Positions 12,024-27,000 are shown, numbered from the stretch's first letter. The stretch: 64,000 nucleotides of DNA from Arcuatula senhousia (GCA_963971305.1 OZ020306.1:61168686-61232685), one strand, 5' to 3'. Program-made: numbers and translations. The notes: generated by a model not told the origin, from the letters alone.

Positions 12024-15000
12024 CTGAAATCAGAAAAAAAAAGTATTAGTAAGATAGTTTAAATTTTTGTTGAGAATGTTATACATTTCTGTCGCAGCGA
12101 AATCATGTGTATATTTTGTAAACGCTACTTATAATTGTTTTCCATTGTGGTTTTGTCCAAAAGACCGCTTGTTTGTCGCCTACGCTAATTCCACAATTAC
12201 ATAATTTATACAATTTATTTTCTTTACTTTCTTCAATTTGATTTTAAACTTTCTATATCATGTTGCAAAGCGACATATAGGAATCATTTGGACAATGTCC
12301 GACGTCTTGTGTCGTTTGTCGTCATGCGGCGTCGAAAAAAAACTCGTCAAAGATTCCAACGAAACTTCATGTCACAATCTCCTTTTAACACTTGGTATGT
12401 AGCTTTAACCAATAGTACTGCATGCAGTAAAGCGATTTTATGTCCCAAAATTAGCCACTTCCAGTTTACAAGGTACTTATGATTTAACATATAGGGAAGA
12501 TAAGTTGCAGTTTCCTGTGCAACCATATGCAACAGCCTCTTGATATTGGAAATGTAGCTTTGCCCTATAGGTTACAATTGCGCATTAGCAAATCCCGGCC
12601 ACCGGCAACTTTTTACACCCAACATAAAGCGTAGGAGAAAATACAGAAATGATTTCCATTGGTTGATATATTTGATGTTTCTAAATATAGCGCCAAGCAA
12701 GCTTTTGGGTAATACTAGCAAAGAAATTCTGAAGTCACCTATGCGCTCATAATAATGTAAAAATTGGCAATTACAATAACGTTGAAAATGCACCCCCTTT
12801 TTTCGACTTAAAATTACGCCCATAAACGCCGCACGAACCCCAATTTTTTATTGGCTAAAAATAAACATATGCATGTCAACACAAAGTTTCTGTGTCAAAG
12901 ATATTAAAATTCGGGTAAGATCTATTTTTAAAAAAATCGATTTTTTTTTTAAAATCGAAAACCAGGGTACCCCCCCTATGGAAAATGCATTGTAAATCAA
13001 TACGCAATTGTAACCTAGACTCTATAGAACACTATTGTGTAAAAATTAAGCAATTTCCTGTAAACTGGTAAAATCAAATTTAGAAACAGTTTAAAAAAAT
13101 AAACATAATTTTCTTGGCAACCTTATGCTGTAACCTTTTGATATTAAGCATTTAGCTTTTTCCTAAAAGTGTTTTATTGTATAAATCTATTTAAATTTGC
13201 TACAGCCTGTTAACTGAGTACAAAAGATTTTACATTTAGTGGAAATGTCTACAACAGTTCGCTCGCATGATGTTTCTGGGCTACTTCATGCTACAGCCTC
13301 ATTTTTTTGTCATGAAGATTTGTCCTCTTGTATTTTACATTGCAAAGCAATTTATTTTATGACTGTTAAACTCCTTCTTTCTGATTACCAAATGTTTTAT
13401 AATGCAGGCGACATACGTTTTCCATGCAGCCCACAGAGCGACCAAGTGTGTACCCTAGGTGGCTGAATAGGGTAGCCCTCGTCCGCGGGGGTTGTCAGGT
13501 CTATAATACGGAAACCCTGACCGCCGACCATAGTGGGCCAACGTGTGTGGAGAGTGCCACGCTTCATGCACGTAAAAGACCCCTTTGTGGACCGCCCAGT
13601 AGTGCACCACATAGGCTAAATTTTCCGCCCCTACCCACCTCTCCCCTTTTTCCTGTGGTTCTTCAAAATTTACCGGTCCTTTGTTTCCCACCCCATCTCC
13701 ATATTTCATTTATCATCATCATTTCATGTTCATTGTATCATCCTTTTCATGTTCATCGCCTGTAGATAACCTATATAGCGTTGCACGGGCGTAAAACACC
13801 AACTCACTCACTCACCCATTTGTGTCGTGCACCACATAGGCTAAATTTTCCGCCCCTATCCACCTCTCCCCTTTTTCCTGTGGTTCTTCAAAATTTACCG
13901 GTCCTTTGTTTCCCACCCCATCTCCATATTTCATTTATCATCATCATTTCATGTTCATTTTATCATCCTTTTCATGTTCATCGCCTGTAAATAACCTATA
14001 TAGCGTTGCACGGGCGTAAAACACCAACTCACTCACTCACTCACCATTTGAGTCAGACCGCCAAGTAGTGCACCATATTTCAATGCCAAACTTTTGATAT
14101 CTGTAGCCGTTTTTTAGTTATTTGCAAAAAACTGCATTTTACCCCCATTTTCTATTTTTAGCCACGGTGGCCATGTTTTACGATTAATCAAAAATCCCTA
14201 CATCAGTTCTAAGCACCAAATGCTAATAAACAACCATACCAAGTTTGATTGCAATTGGACTTCTAGTGTTAGAGGAGTTAACGTTTTAAAAAGTTAACGG
14301 ACGACGGACGCCAAGTGATGACAATAGTTCACCTGACTTGACACACCATAAAAATAATTTAACCACAAAAATGTGTTTCAATATAATAAAAGTTACCCTA
14401 TTTAGCTCACCTTGCCAAAGGCAATGTGAGCTTTTGCCATCAATTGGTGTCTGTCGTCCGTCGTCTGTTGTCCGTCGTTCAACTTTTCAAAAATTTTCTT
14501 CTCTAAAACCGCTTAGCCAAATATTATGAAACTTGGTAGGGTTGTTCTGTAGTAGATCCTCTACAAAACTGTTCGAAATTTTAAATTGACAAAACAAACG
14601 TGGCCGCCATAGCTAAAAATAAAACAAGGGTAAATTGCAGGGTTTTTTTTTAAAATTACTCGAAAACCGTAACAGATATCAAAATTTAAGTGATCAGCAC
14701 ATCAAGATCTACCTGCCCTATACATTTTAAGAAGACAATTATAGTCGGAGTTCACTCTTGTTTCGACTGGAGTTCGCGTTATTGATTCATTTTCAGTTTT
14801 TGTCCAGTTCTTGTTGTTGTTTACTGGTTTTGTCTCTGTCCTTTCGGACTTTTGACATTCGGATACCCCATTGGTACCTCTGCTTCTTTTATTGTACTTT
14901 TTCTTGATATTTTCCGAATTTTGCACATTTTTAAACCAATATCGTGAGAACTATACAAGATATTTGAACAATTTAAATTGCATATGGTTAAGCACATCAA

Positions 15001-18000
15001 GATCTACAAAAGTTGTAGCAGAGTTGTAGGACCGTTCCTTTAGGAGTTATATTCCTTAGATCATAAAAAATTACCATTTTCACAGCTTTTTGTTCAACTT
15101 TTCAAAAATCTTCTCTGAAACCGCATGGCCAAATAAAATGAAACTTGGTAGGGGTGTTCTGTAGTACTTGGCGTCCGCCGTCCGTCGTCTGTTGTCCGTC
15201 GTTCAAGTTTTAAAAAATCTTCTCTAAAACCGTTTAGCCAAATGTAATGAAACTTGGTAGGGTTGTTCTGTAGTATGTCCTCTACAAAACTGTCGTTCCA
15301 AATTTTAAATTGACAAAAACATGGCCGCCATGGCCAAAAATAGAACAAAAGGGTAAATTACAGTTTTTTGCGAATTGCTGAAAAATGGTAACAGATATTA
15401 GAATTCTGTTTGAGTTATAGTGATCAGCACACCAATCCTATTGTAAAAAATATCCAGCTCATACGTATCATGGTATACAAGGTGAGCGATTCAGGCTAGG
15501 AGCCTCTAGTTTCTAATTTCTAAAACATATTTTAAACATACTTGTCATCCGATGGAATTAAGAATATATTTTGCTGTATTGTTTCAAGACCAAAGTTTCT
15601 GCACCATATTTTTGACATGAGAGTGTTAGTTTTTATGGAATCTAGCTGGGCTGAAATAAAATAGTGTGGGAATTTGTTAAAAAAACATTCCAAACTACAC
15701 TTCGTGTTTCTTTTTTACTTTAAGATTTACTTTACCTATTAAAGTAATTACCTCATTTTTTTTTTATTTTAGGTAATTAACATCATTTACAGTTGTACTT
15801 AAACAGTAACTTAAGCAATCCCAAAGAATTTTTTAATAAAAACTATTAAGCCTTTATTACACTGTTAAACATAAATGATTGGTTACTGTGCATCGGTAAA
15901 ACACCAATAAAATAAAGACTCGTTGTCACTTCATTATAAATTGCCTTACCGCCGGTGAATTTAAAACTTGAATCCGGTGACTCGTACCAATATCGATCTC
16001 CATATTTAAGCATGGCGAATTGTTTTCCTATGACACATGAAAATGTTGGTCCAACACTTCCATCAACACCCTCTTCTAATAGACCTCCGATAAAGAGATC
16101 TACATCATTAACGGACCTAAAATTATATTTATTTAGTATTTTGAAAAATAAGATATTTTGATAACAAACGAGGAAAAAAAGAAACAAATGCACTTAAATA
16201 ATCATTATTCTGACACTCTGATTCGTAAGAAGTCGTACAACTAAGGGTAGATTTACTGAACAAGTCGCCGTAAAACTGGTTTAAACAACAATTTCTTTTG
16301 AAATGCATGTGCCAGGTCAGGACTATTGCAATGTTTAATAATCTGATGTGTCTATTCTTGGATATACGAAATTGATCATCCCAATTTGGTGGTTTTGTCG
16401 TTGCCTTTATCAACAAATGCATTTGTTCATCAAGGAGAAGTGATGTCACGATGGAGTCAAAGGAGGACATATCTATGACGTCACACTACTACAACTATGA
16501 CGTCATAATTGTACCAATGACTTTAGATTCAATACAAGTTGAAGAGATGGCAGTCAAAATGTAGTACAGGAGTATTTTGTGTAACTGATGAAGGCCTATT
16601 ACCGAAACGTCTTAATAAAAGGTTTATTTCTACGATTAGATTTGAATATAATTCCCTATGGATTTTTAAGAAACAATTAAAGAATAAAATATTGCCAAAG
16701 TTTGTTAATGTTAAAGTCACACTAAAATTACAAATGACAACAAAGTTCCAGACAATAAATTTTGCTACGCCTGACGCGCGTTTCATCTATTCAAGACTCA
16801 TCAGAAGCGCTCTACCAAAAATATTGAAAATGCCAAAACACTGTATGAATATGAAGAGCATAGAACAGTATAACCAAAAATACCAAACTGGGGAACCAAA
16901 TTATTACTAAGATATTCAACCTATGTCTGGGGTAGGAAGAACCTTAGGGTTTAGACAATTTTGAAATTTAGACGGATAGTTTAAAGCTTTGAAGTATTCT
17001 CCAACTCAAAAGTGTTGGTCCCGGACCGGGCTAACCTCGGGGAATTTAAACTCCACCAGCAGAGCTAACCTTCACGTGTGTTCGAAATACAAATGACAAC
17101 AAAGTTCCAGACAATAAATTTAGCTACGCCTGACGCGCGTTTCGTCTATTCAAGACTCATCAGAGGCGCTCTACCAAAAATATTGAAAATGCCAAAACAC
17201 TGTATGAATATGAAGAGCATAGAACAGTATAACCAAAAATACCAAACTGGGGAACCAAATTATTACTAAGATATTCAACCTATGTCTGGGGTAGGAAGAA
17301 CCTGAGGGTTTAGACAATTTTTAAAATTTAGACGGATAATTTAAAGCTTTGATGTATTCTCCAACTCAAAAGTGTTGGTGCCGGAGCGGACTAAAATATA
17401 TGGTGCACCGTGTTGCGAAAAATGTCACATATATAATATATAAAATATAATAAAAATTAATATTAATTCATTGTTAATTGATCTTTGATTGTTAATTTTC
17501 ATTAAGAGTAACATTAACTTTTGAATGTACATAATTACATTTGCAACTTGAAAATTTAACTTAAATATTAAACAATAAATTATTTTTTTATATGAATGAA
17601 ATGTAAAAGTAGCGTGGATTGTTCGCTGAATAAATGTTAAATTAACGTTGCGTACGTTTAACATTAAGACATTCCCCCTGAAGAAATCATCATCGACAGG
17701 TGTGAGATTTGCTATTGACGAAACTAATTGGATTGTAACCACCGATTCTTCCACTTACACTCATGAGATGATTCATGAAAATTCATATGATTTAGTTAGT
17801 TAGTTATTGCTTTACTCCAAAGCAGCACGATTTCGGCTATATCCGGGAGATGAACATGAAAATGATAATGCAATGAACATGAAATGATGATGAAGTGGAG
17901 GGAATGGGGACACATGGCCAATCGGGTTGGAGATTTTTGACTGCCACTGGAAAAAGGAGTAATGGGTAGGGACGGGAAATTTAGCCTCCTGCATGGGGAT

Positions 18001-21000
18001 CCTACGGGTCCTACTCTTAGCGAGACCTGCAGCAGGGTTCTTAAACGTGCGAGGAACGTGACATTTTTCGCAACACGGTGCACCACTATGGTTTGCGGTC
18101 AGGTTTTCCGCATTATCGCCTGACGACCCCGCATCTCTCGATGTCAGGGCTGCCCCATTCAACCACCTGGGGGCACACATCCCAGTCGCTTTGTGGGCAA
18201 AGCGGCCTGAGGCGATGTCAGGTTTCTGAGCGCTCTTTAGTGGACTTTTACCGACAAGCTTAGCGCTGCTGCGGGCCTATTCGCCACCCAGAACCCGCAC
18301 GGGTTCATATGATTTACAGAAATGTTTCGTTTAGGTATAAAATATTGAATATAAATGAAGGAAACATCATCAAACGTTAGGTTTAGAGTGCTATGAATCA
18401 TGTCATCTATTTTTTTTCTCCAAATAAAAATGGAAAACATCTTACCTATATACTTGTGACAGATTTTCGCCCTGTGTACCAAAATCACTAAAATGTTGAT
18501 ATTTTGGAAGTCCACAGAATTCTCGCCATTTGTTATATGCCGGGACACCTTGGTCTCTTCCTCTTTGAATATTTAATGAGGCTAAATCAAGCCCTGGTGG
18601 ATTCCGAATACGAAATAGAAGATTGCGGACACCATCTACTAGTTTTCTGAAAAAAAATAGGTATAAGCCCTCTTTATAATATTTCTAACTACCCAATTGA
18701 ATTTTAAAAAAAAATCATGTAATGTACAACCTATATAAGCAAGTTATTTGTCGTTTTATTTAAATATCAAAATATACTAAAAAATAAAATAAATTGCAGA
18801 AAATTCTTTAACTTTAAACCGAATCAATTACTTTTGAACTAGATGTGAAAAATCAATACTTTCTTTGGAGATATTATAATTGAAAAACTACGAAAGCAAG
18901 GGGCATTTATTAGCTTTTCCGACAGTTGAACACGTGTATTCTCGGCAAAATACGTACCAATTGTTGTGAGTTTTAGATTATTACAAAATAACTGTTTAGA
19001 TTTTCAAAATAAAATCAGATAAGAACGTCATATATCATTGCTCGAAGGTACTCTTTATTTCTTTTTATCTAAATTGAATGGCGAGAGATAAGATCCTGTT
19101 AAGGCTTGGATAAAAATCCAGTCATATACATTTATATGTAATCTTAAATAAAATTAAAAATAACAGCATGTATCCATGAGACACAGCTCTCCTCTGGTGA
19201 AATCTCTTAAAATATACAATTTGTCATAGAAACACCTACAACTACAAATGAACCTTATTTGCAAACGATCTCGGTAAAACTTAATTTCACAGACAAATCA
19301 GAACCGATACCGGGACATAAAACCACTTAAAGTAAAATGTTCTTGGGGTCATATAATTATTATATAAAATACCTATCAATTTTTTCTGCGGGTTTTGTGA
19401 CGAGCCATCTTGTCAAGTCTTTAATTTCTGCACCTTTATCGTGTTGCCACAGGTGGGGGCTTTCAAGAGTATCTTCTATCTTGTGAACATTTACTGTTGT
19501 GTAATCGGGTTTTAATCCAGACTGTTCAGACATAATCTGGGAGTGTCCAAATCGATATGGTGCAACTCCAAATCCGTTTCTTATAGAGGCATCTATTTCA
19601 ATGATATAAGAATTATCAAATCCTAGATGTTTAGAATAAAGTTTACACTCATACATTGTATCTTCCTGGAGAAAGGTAGGAAGGAAATGGTTATAGGTGA
19701 TGTGTTGAACCTGAGCGATGATAATCCTCCTGGTTTCTTGGTAAACCTTCTCATTGTCCCAGTGAGGGTTAATTTGATGAAGTATTGTAGATAATCTGTT
19801 GTGCTCTCTGACGAAGACTAAATGGTTCAATCCTAGATTGGGAGCTTCTACTGCTCGGCTGTCACCTGTAACCAGATGTATTCTTTTCAACTTGTAAGTT
19901 TATCAGTGTTGAAATTGTTAAACAAGGGGTTGCACCAAGTCGTGCTAAACATTCCCCCAACTCGACCATTCAGAAAACTGGAAGTAGATAACCGATTGAC
20001 CTAGCAAGGAGGAACTATACATATCATTATTCAAAAGCTGTGTACCAAATATAAAATTAATTCCTTCATTAGAAGCTGAGAAATGTATTACCAATAAATG
20101 TCCATTTTTATAAAGTCAAAGTTGATTCGTTAAACGGGAAGTAGATGCACGATACAATTCATTATTCTTAGGTCATTTGCCAAATTTAAAATAAACCCCT
20201 TCATTGGAAGCCTAGAAATCTGTCACGAAAGTTTGTTACGGACGGACGGACAAGATGATTGCAATATAACCCCTATCTTACCAGTGGGGGTATAATAACT
20301 GTACACTTATATTTAAAATTATTTGTATGCCCCATCTACGAAAGTAGAGGGGCATGTAGTGTTCGGGTCCGGTAGTCCAGATGTCCGTCCCAAAATCCCA
20401 TATTTTCAAATTTGCACTTACTGACAAATGCCACATCAATCATATTGCCAACAGTTTTTATGGCGTTTCAGTCCCCTGTCATAATTTTACCCTTAAAATA
20501 AATATGGCCGACGATCTTTTTCATACAACTTTCAGACTGCTTTTTAAAATAAATTCAGGAGACTTTGACCTTTTTAAGAGTAAAACTACCTTCATTTAAG
20601 TTTGGAAAGGTAATTGTAATTGTCTGTCATAATTTTCCTCCCATGGAAATCTGGAAATAGTCATTTTTAATTTTCACAACACATTGGAAATTTCTCATTT
20701 TCTTCAATTTATTTTTGGGCCGCTAGAACTTCTTTGGGGCCGTTTGGCGGCCCTAAGTTGTATAGTAGAATCATCCCTGTAGGTGCATCTAGTGAAGATA
20801 AGAACATTGCATGCTTCGCATGCTGGATGTGACCTATATTTTCTGCATGAATGATCATGTACAGAAAAATGGTTAAAGTTTTTTTCCCTCTAACTGACAA
20901 GTGCTACATCAACCATATTGGTAAGGTATGTGCACCTAGTGATGCTTAGCACAATGCATGCTTCGGGTGCTGGCTGTGACCTATATTTTCCGCATGAATG

Positions 21001-24000
21001 ACCACTTATTGAAGAATGGTGAAAGTCCATTCCTTCTTACTGAAAAATGCCATAGTAACCAAATTGATATGGTAGGTGCACCTAGTGATGCTTAGCACAA
21101 TGCATGCTTCATATGCTGGATGTTACCTTTATTTTCCGCATGAATGACCACTCATAGAAGAATGGTGAAAGTCCATTCCTTCTTACTGACAAATGCCATA
21201 GTAACCAAATAAGTATAGTAGGTGCACCTAGTGATGCTTAGCACAATGTACGTTTCGGATGCTGGATGTGACCTATATTTTCCACATGGATGGCCTTTTA
21301 AAGAAGACTGGTTAAAGTCCATTCCCACTTACTGAGATGTGCCACATCTACTATATTGTTAAAAAAAGGTGCACCTAGTGATGCTTAGCACAATGCATGC
21401 TTCGGATGCTGGCTGTGACCTATATTTTCTGCATGAATGACCACTTATAGAAGAATGGATAAAGACCATTCCTTTTTTACTGACATATGCCACATCAACT
21501 ATATTGGTATGGTAGGTGTACCTAGTGATGCTTAGCACAATGCATGCTTCGGATGCTGGTAGTGACCTATATTTTCTGCATGAATGACCACTTATAGAAG
21601 AATGGTTATGTTAAAGTTCATTTATTCTGACTGACAAGTGCCTTAATAGCAACCATGTTGATGTTTAATGGTTTTGGAAAAAAATAATTGTTGCAAGATG
21701 GGGCATTATGTCTTTTGGACGACATATTCTTGTTTATTTATCAACACGTTATAGATATTTACTAATGACGTATTTCGATAATAATAGGATTTTGGTCAGG
21801 TCAAATCTATGTCAACAATTGTTGTAGCAATTTTAATTGCTGTAAAAACTAAAAAAATGATAGTGCAAAATGTCGTGCTTCCAATCAATATCAATAGTAA
21901 TTACCTGCAAATGGACACCTATCTGTTGACGCTTGTTTTAGACAGTTTCCGCCTTCTACTGTTGGGAGAAGATTACCCGGGTCTGTCTTTAATAAAACTG
22001 GAAAACATTTGATAATTATATTAAATCTGTACAGAGACGTTTTTGTCGAGTTTAAGCAGATGAACATGTTAACCCTTGATTTTCGCGTCCATAAAATTTA
22101 ACTAAAAAGCTACCTAAATAAACAATTAACATGCAAACTTTTGATTTCGATTTTCAAGTGAGTGAGTGAGTTGGTATTTTACGCCCGTGCAAAGCTATAT
22201 GGGGTATTTACAGGCGATGAACATGAACAGGATGATACATTCAAATGACAACAAAGTTCCAGACATTTGAATTTGCTACGCCTGACGCGCGTTTCGTCTA
22301 TTCAAGACTCATCAGAGGCAATTTACCAAAACTATTGAAAAAGCAAAAACCATATGATTATGAAGAGCATAGAACAATGAAACCAACAATACCGAAATGG
22401 GGAACGAAATTGAAACTAAGATGGTCAACCTATGTCTGGGGTAGGTAGAACCTTAGTTTTAGACATTTTTGAAATTTGAACGGATAATTAAAATCTTTGA
22501 TGTGTTTTCCAACAAAAAAGTGTTGGTGCCGGAGCGGGCTAACCTCGGGGAATTAAAACTCCAGCAGCAGCGCTAACCTTCACGAGTGTTAGAAATTCGA
22601 ATGACAAAGTTCCAAAATGAACATGAAATGATGATAAATGAAATATGGGTGGGAGGAACAAAGGACCGGTAAATTTTGAAGAACCACGGGAAAAGGGAGA
22701 GTTGGGTAGGGGCGGAAAATTCAGCCTATGTGGTGCACTAATTGGCGGTCCATAAAGGGGTCTTTTACGTGCATGAAGCGTGGCATTCTCCACACACGTT
22801 GGCCCACTATGGTCGGCGGTCAGGGTTTCCGTATTATAGACCTGACAACCCCCGCGGATGAGGGCCATCCTATTCAGCCACCTATGGTACACACTTGGTC
22901 GCTCTGTGGGCTGAGCACTGACCCGACGTCAGAATACGATTTTCAAGTGAAAAAGAGGTTAATTTTTCCTGCTTTAGAAATATAAATTATTACAAAGTGA
23001 GTGAGTGAGTGAGTTGGTGTTTTACGCCCGTGCAACGCTATAAAGGTTATTTACAGGCGATGAACATGAAAAGGATGATAAAATGAACATGAAATGATGA
23101 TGATAAATGAAATATGGTGATGGGGTGGGAAACAAAGGACCGGTAAATTTTGAAGAACCACAGGAAAAAGGGGAGAGGTGGGTAGGGTCGGAAAATTTAG
23201 CCTATGTGGTGCACTACTGGGCGGTCCACAAAGGGGTCTTTTACGTGCATGAAGCGTGGCACTCTCCACACACGTTGGCCCACTATGGTCGGCGGTCAGG
23301 GTTTCCGTATTATAGACCTGACAACCCCCGCGGACGAGGGCTACCCTATTCAGCCAACTAGGGTACACACTTGGTCGCTCTGTGGGCTGAGCACTGACCC
23401 GACGTCAGAATCCCAAGACCCTTAGTCGCCTCTTACGACAAGCTAGGCTCTGCTGCGGGCCTATTCGCCACCCGGGCCCCGCACGGGTCAATTATTACAA
23501 AGACAGACAATAAATTTGTCACACCTAAAGCGCATTTCGCTTTACTAAAAGTTGAAAATACCAAAGGCCATATAAAAGCATCGAACAATAATGCAAAAAA
23601 TCAAATAACGACAAAGACCAACCTATGTCTGGCATAGGAATTGTAAAGAACACTTTTTAAATATTAGCATACATATTCTACTTACAGCTGTTGGGTACTC
23701 TTAACTCATTCGCAATGGTTTCATCAGACCCATAAAGAAATGTGGCGTCTATGTATGAGCTTATTTTGTTTATGTGCTCTCTGAAACCTAAAATGCAAAT
23801 TACATGTTGTCCAATATCCCTATAAAAGAAACGTAAGCCATTTCTATGATAGGGAAAATTTTTCCAAAATACAAATTCAACAAACTCTATTATTTACTGC
23901 ATTCATGATTGCATTTGTGTGCCAGACACATTGATTTACAGTAAAGTAAAACAATTGTAGAATCCTAAAAAGCACCACGTTTACATTTATGTTTACTTTA

Positions 24001-27000
24001 AAAAAAGATATTTACATGAGAAGAGAACATTACTGCTTACTTGACTACACTGGTAACTTAAGACCAAACACCCAAGAGGCATCGAAGAGTTAAGTAAAAT
24101 TCTAAGAGTTCTACATGTATCTTATGTCTGATTAAAATCAGCATTCTCACTTGCTCCCGTTAATTAATTTTAATCAGACTTTGAATGAAATCTTTTAAGA
24201 AAATTTCTTTTTCAAATTCAAAAATTAATTCATTCATTCATTCAATTCCTATTCAGATTAATTTAAGCTTATGGTCAGATACATTTATGAGATAATCAAA
24301 CACTAATAGATGTACATAATAATCTAATGCATTTAGGAAAACAACCCCAAATCACGTTAGATTTTCGTTTTTTTTCTATTATTGTTAACAAACCTGTAGA
24401 ACAATCGTTGTTCTTCGCTGCTTTTGCTCTTTGAAAGTTTTTACAACCTGGTTCATTAAGCGGGTCATCTTCAGGAACATTCAGTGGAAAACACATATCA
24501 ATACTACCAAGTATAAAAAAGATAGTGTATGAAGCAAAGGGGCGCCAATGGGGCATTCGAGTGTCAAAAGTCCTTAAGGGCAACGACAAAACCGGTAAAC
24601 ACGAACAGGAACAGCACAAATGAACACAAACCACAATATAAACAGAGCGGAAATCTACAACGCAAACTCAAGTCGTAACAAGAGTGAGCTCCAGAAGAGT
24701 AAGCGGTTCCAGCCTGCTATAGAACACCCGTCGTGTTGCTAATTTCTAATTCAGTGTGTCAAATCCTGTAAAGGAAGACAAAACAAATTTCTACGACAAA
24801 CCAACACTCACTAAAAAAGTCTCGAGATATAAATCCCATATTTGGGATTTTTGGGGGAGGTTTGGCGCCATAAAACCTGGTTAAACCCACCATTCGTTTG
24901 AAATGCCTGTACCAAGTCAGGACCATTGCGATCCACCAATTCTCCGGTATGACTGATTCGTTTTTGTCATTTTCTCTGGACTATGAGATTGATCATTCAA
25001 GTTCGGTAGTTTTGTTATTACCTTTATTGTCTACGAGTGCACGGTAAAAGTGGAACACATATATACACATTAACAGTATCAACACATTCTTTTCACATCA
25101 AAATGACAACAAAGTTCAAGACATTAAAGTTTGCCACTCCTGACACGTTTCGTCTATTCAAGACTCACCCGAGGCACTCGCCCAAAAAAATAAATATTGA
25201 AAAAGCCAAAAACTATATGATTATGAAGAGAATAGGACGATAAAACCAAAAATACCAAAATGGGGAACCAAATAATAACCAAGAAAATCAACCTATGTCA
25301 ATAAACTGCGTAATATGAAATATCATACTTTGAAAAAAATCTATTTAATCTATTTTTTTTAAAACAAATATGAATTATCTGAATTTTATTTATGGTTCAA
25401 AGTTGTCAATCTTTTAGTAAATCCAGCAAGTTTTACTTACAAGTTAAGTAAGTATTAAGTCCAAAATATAAACTTGAATACATAGAACGCATTGAAAGAT
25501 CTACAAATATTAATCAAGATACCGAAAATGTAAAGTCTTTTTCCTACAATATCACACGGTTAACCAATGCGTTTTAACTTGCAAAAACGGTTGTTCAGCT
25601 TGATAGCTCTCACTTCACACTTACTTTTCACAATTCGGATCATTATCATCACAACAATCAGAACCTAAATAAAAAAAAACATATCTAAGAGTGAGAGAAA
25701 CAAGGATAATTAATAAGGTCGAGTGAATAACCAAAATAGTATCAATGTTTACGTATCTGATTTAATGAGTGTGTCACGTACAAGTTGACATATCTTGGAC
25801 ACGTATTAGCGCTAATTCATTATAACATTACATGTATTATAAACAAGAGGCTCCCAAGAGCCTGAATCGCTCACCTGAACTACACAGATACATATATTTG
25901 TAGATATTATTGTGCTTAACCATATGCGATTTAAATTAATGAAATATCTTGGTTAGTTTTCAAGATATAGGGCTTAACAAGTGCAAATTTGGCAAAAATT
26001 AGGAAAAAAGAACAATAACTCCCACATCAGCAGTCAGATCTTTTCCGAAATTTCAGGACAGGTAGATCTTATTATGCTGATCACTTTTGATTCTAGCACA
26101 ATTTTGATATCTGAAACCAGTTTTGAGTTAATAGCAAAAAAATGAAATTTGTCTCTATGTTCTATTTTTAGCCATGGTGGCCATGTTTTTTTACGAATCA
26201 AAAATCTGAGTTGTAGCATATAAGCTTTCAAACAGTGTGCCATGTTAAGATGCAGTTGGTCTTACTGTTTCAGACAAGTCAGGGGAAAAGTAATGAACAA
26301 TGGTAAATATTGACGCTTTAAGGGCCATAACTCCTAAAAGAAATGGTTCTACAGCTTTGACCTAAATACATGAATTGTAGATCTTGATGTGCTTAATCAT
26401 ATGCAATTTGAATTTTTGAAATATCTTGTATAGTTTTCAAGATATAGGGCTAAATAAGTGAAACATTTTGAAAAAAATCCAGAAAAAGGGCAATAACTCC
26501 TATGTCGTTTGTTGGATATTCCTGAAAATTTCAGAGCAGGTAGATCTTGAGATGCTAATCACTTTTGTCTTCCATCAGAGTTTTGATATCTGTTACCGTT
26601 TTTGAGTTATTTGCAAAAAAACTGTAATTTGACCCCTATGTTCTATTTTAAGCCATAGAGGCCATATTTTTTTACGAATAAAAAATCCGAACGATAGAAT
26701 TGTAGCATGAATGCTATTAAACAACTGTGCCAAGTTTGGTTGAAGTTGGATGTATGGTGTCAGACAAGTTAATCTTTGAAATTCAGGGTAAAAGTAATGA
26801 AAAATGGTAAATTTTGACGCTTTAAGGGCCATAACTCCTAAAAGAAATGGTTCTACAGCTTTGACCTAATTTCATGGAATGTAGATCTTGATGTGCTTAA
26901 TCATATGCAATTTGAATTTTTAAAATATCTAGTATAGTTTTCAAGATATAGGGCTAAATAAGTGCAAAATTTAGAAAAAATCCAGAAAAAGGGCAATAAC

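Larger units (their letters stand above)
16736..17395 (-). mobile_element. Retrozyme-like repeat, dimer with two hammerheads, in peroxidase intron 9
   Basis: Two units with period 359 bp, minus strand (same sense as the gene). Shares the CAACAAAGTTCCAGACA, GAGCATAGAACA and CCTATGTCTGG blocks with copies at 7.2 and 22.2 kb. The two units differ at few positions. Confidence 0.8.
22159..22935 (-). mobile_element. SINE-A copy split by a retrozyme-like insertion, in intron 6
   Basis: Target-site duplication CGATTTTCAAGTGA overlaps the left tail and lies at 22936 on the right. SINE sequence is interrupted between GATGATA (22237) and ATGAACATG (22616). The 5' 80 or so bases of the family are missing. 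Confidence 0.88.

Noticed and set aside
16539..16910. Protein-coding ORF of 123 codons
   Set aside because: It runs through a Penelope-type hammerhead and antisense of a retrozyme unit; the open frame is incidental.
20735..21665. CRISPR-like array
   Set aside because: Units are contiguous roughly 147-bp satellites without variable spacers, in a eukaryotic intron.
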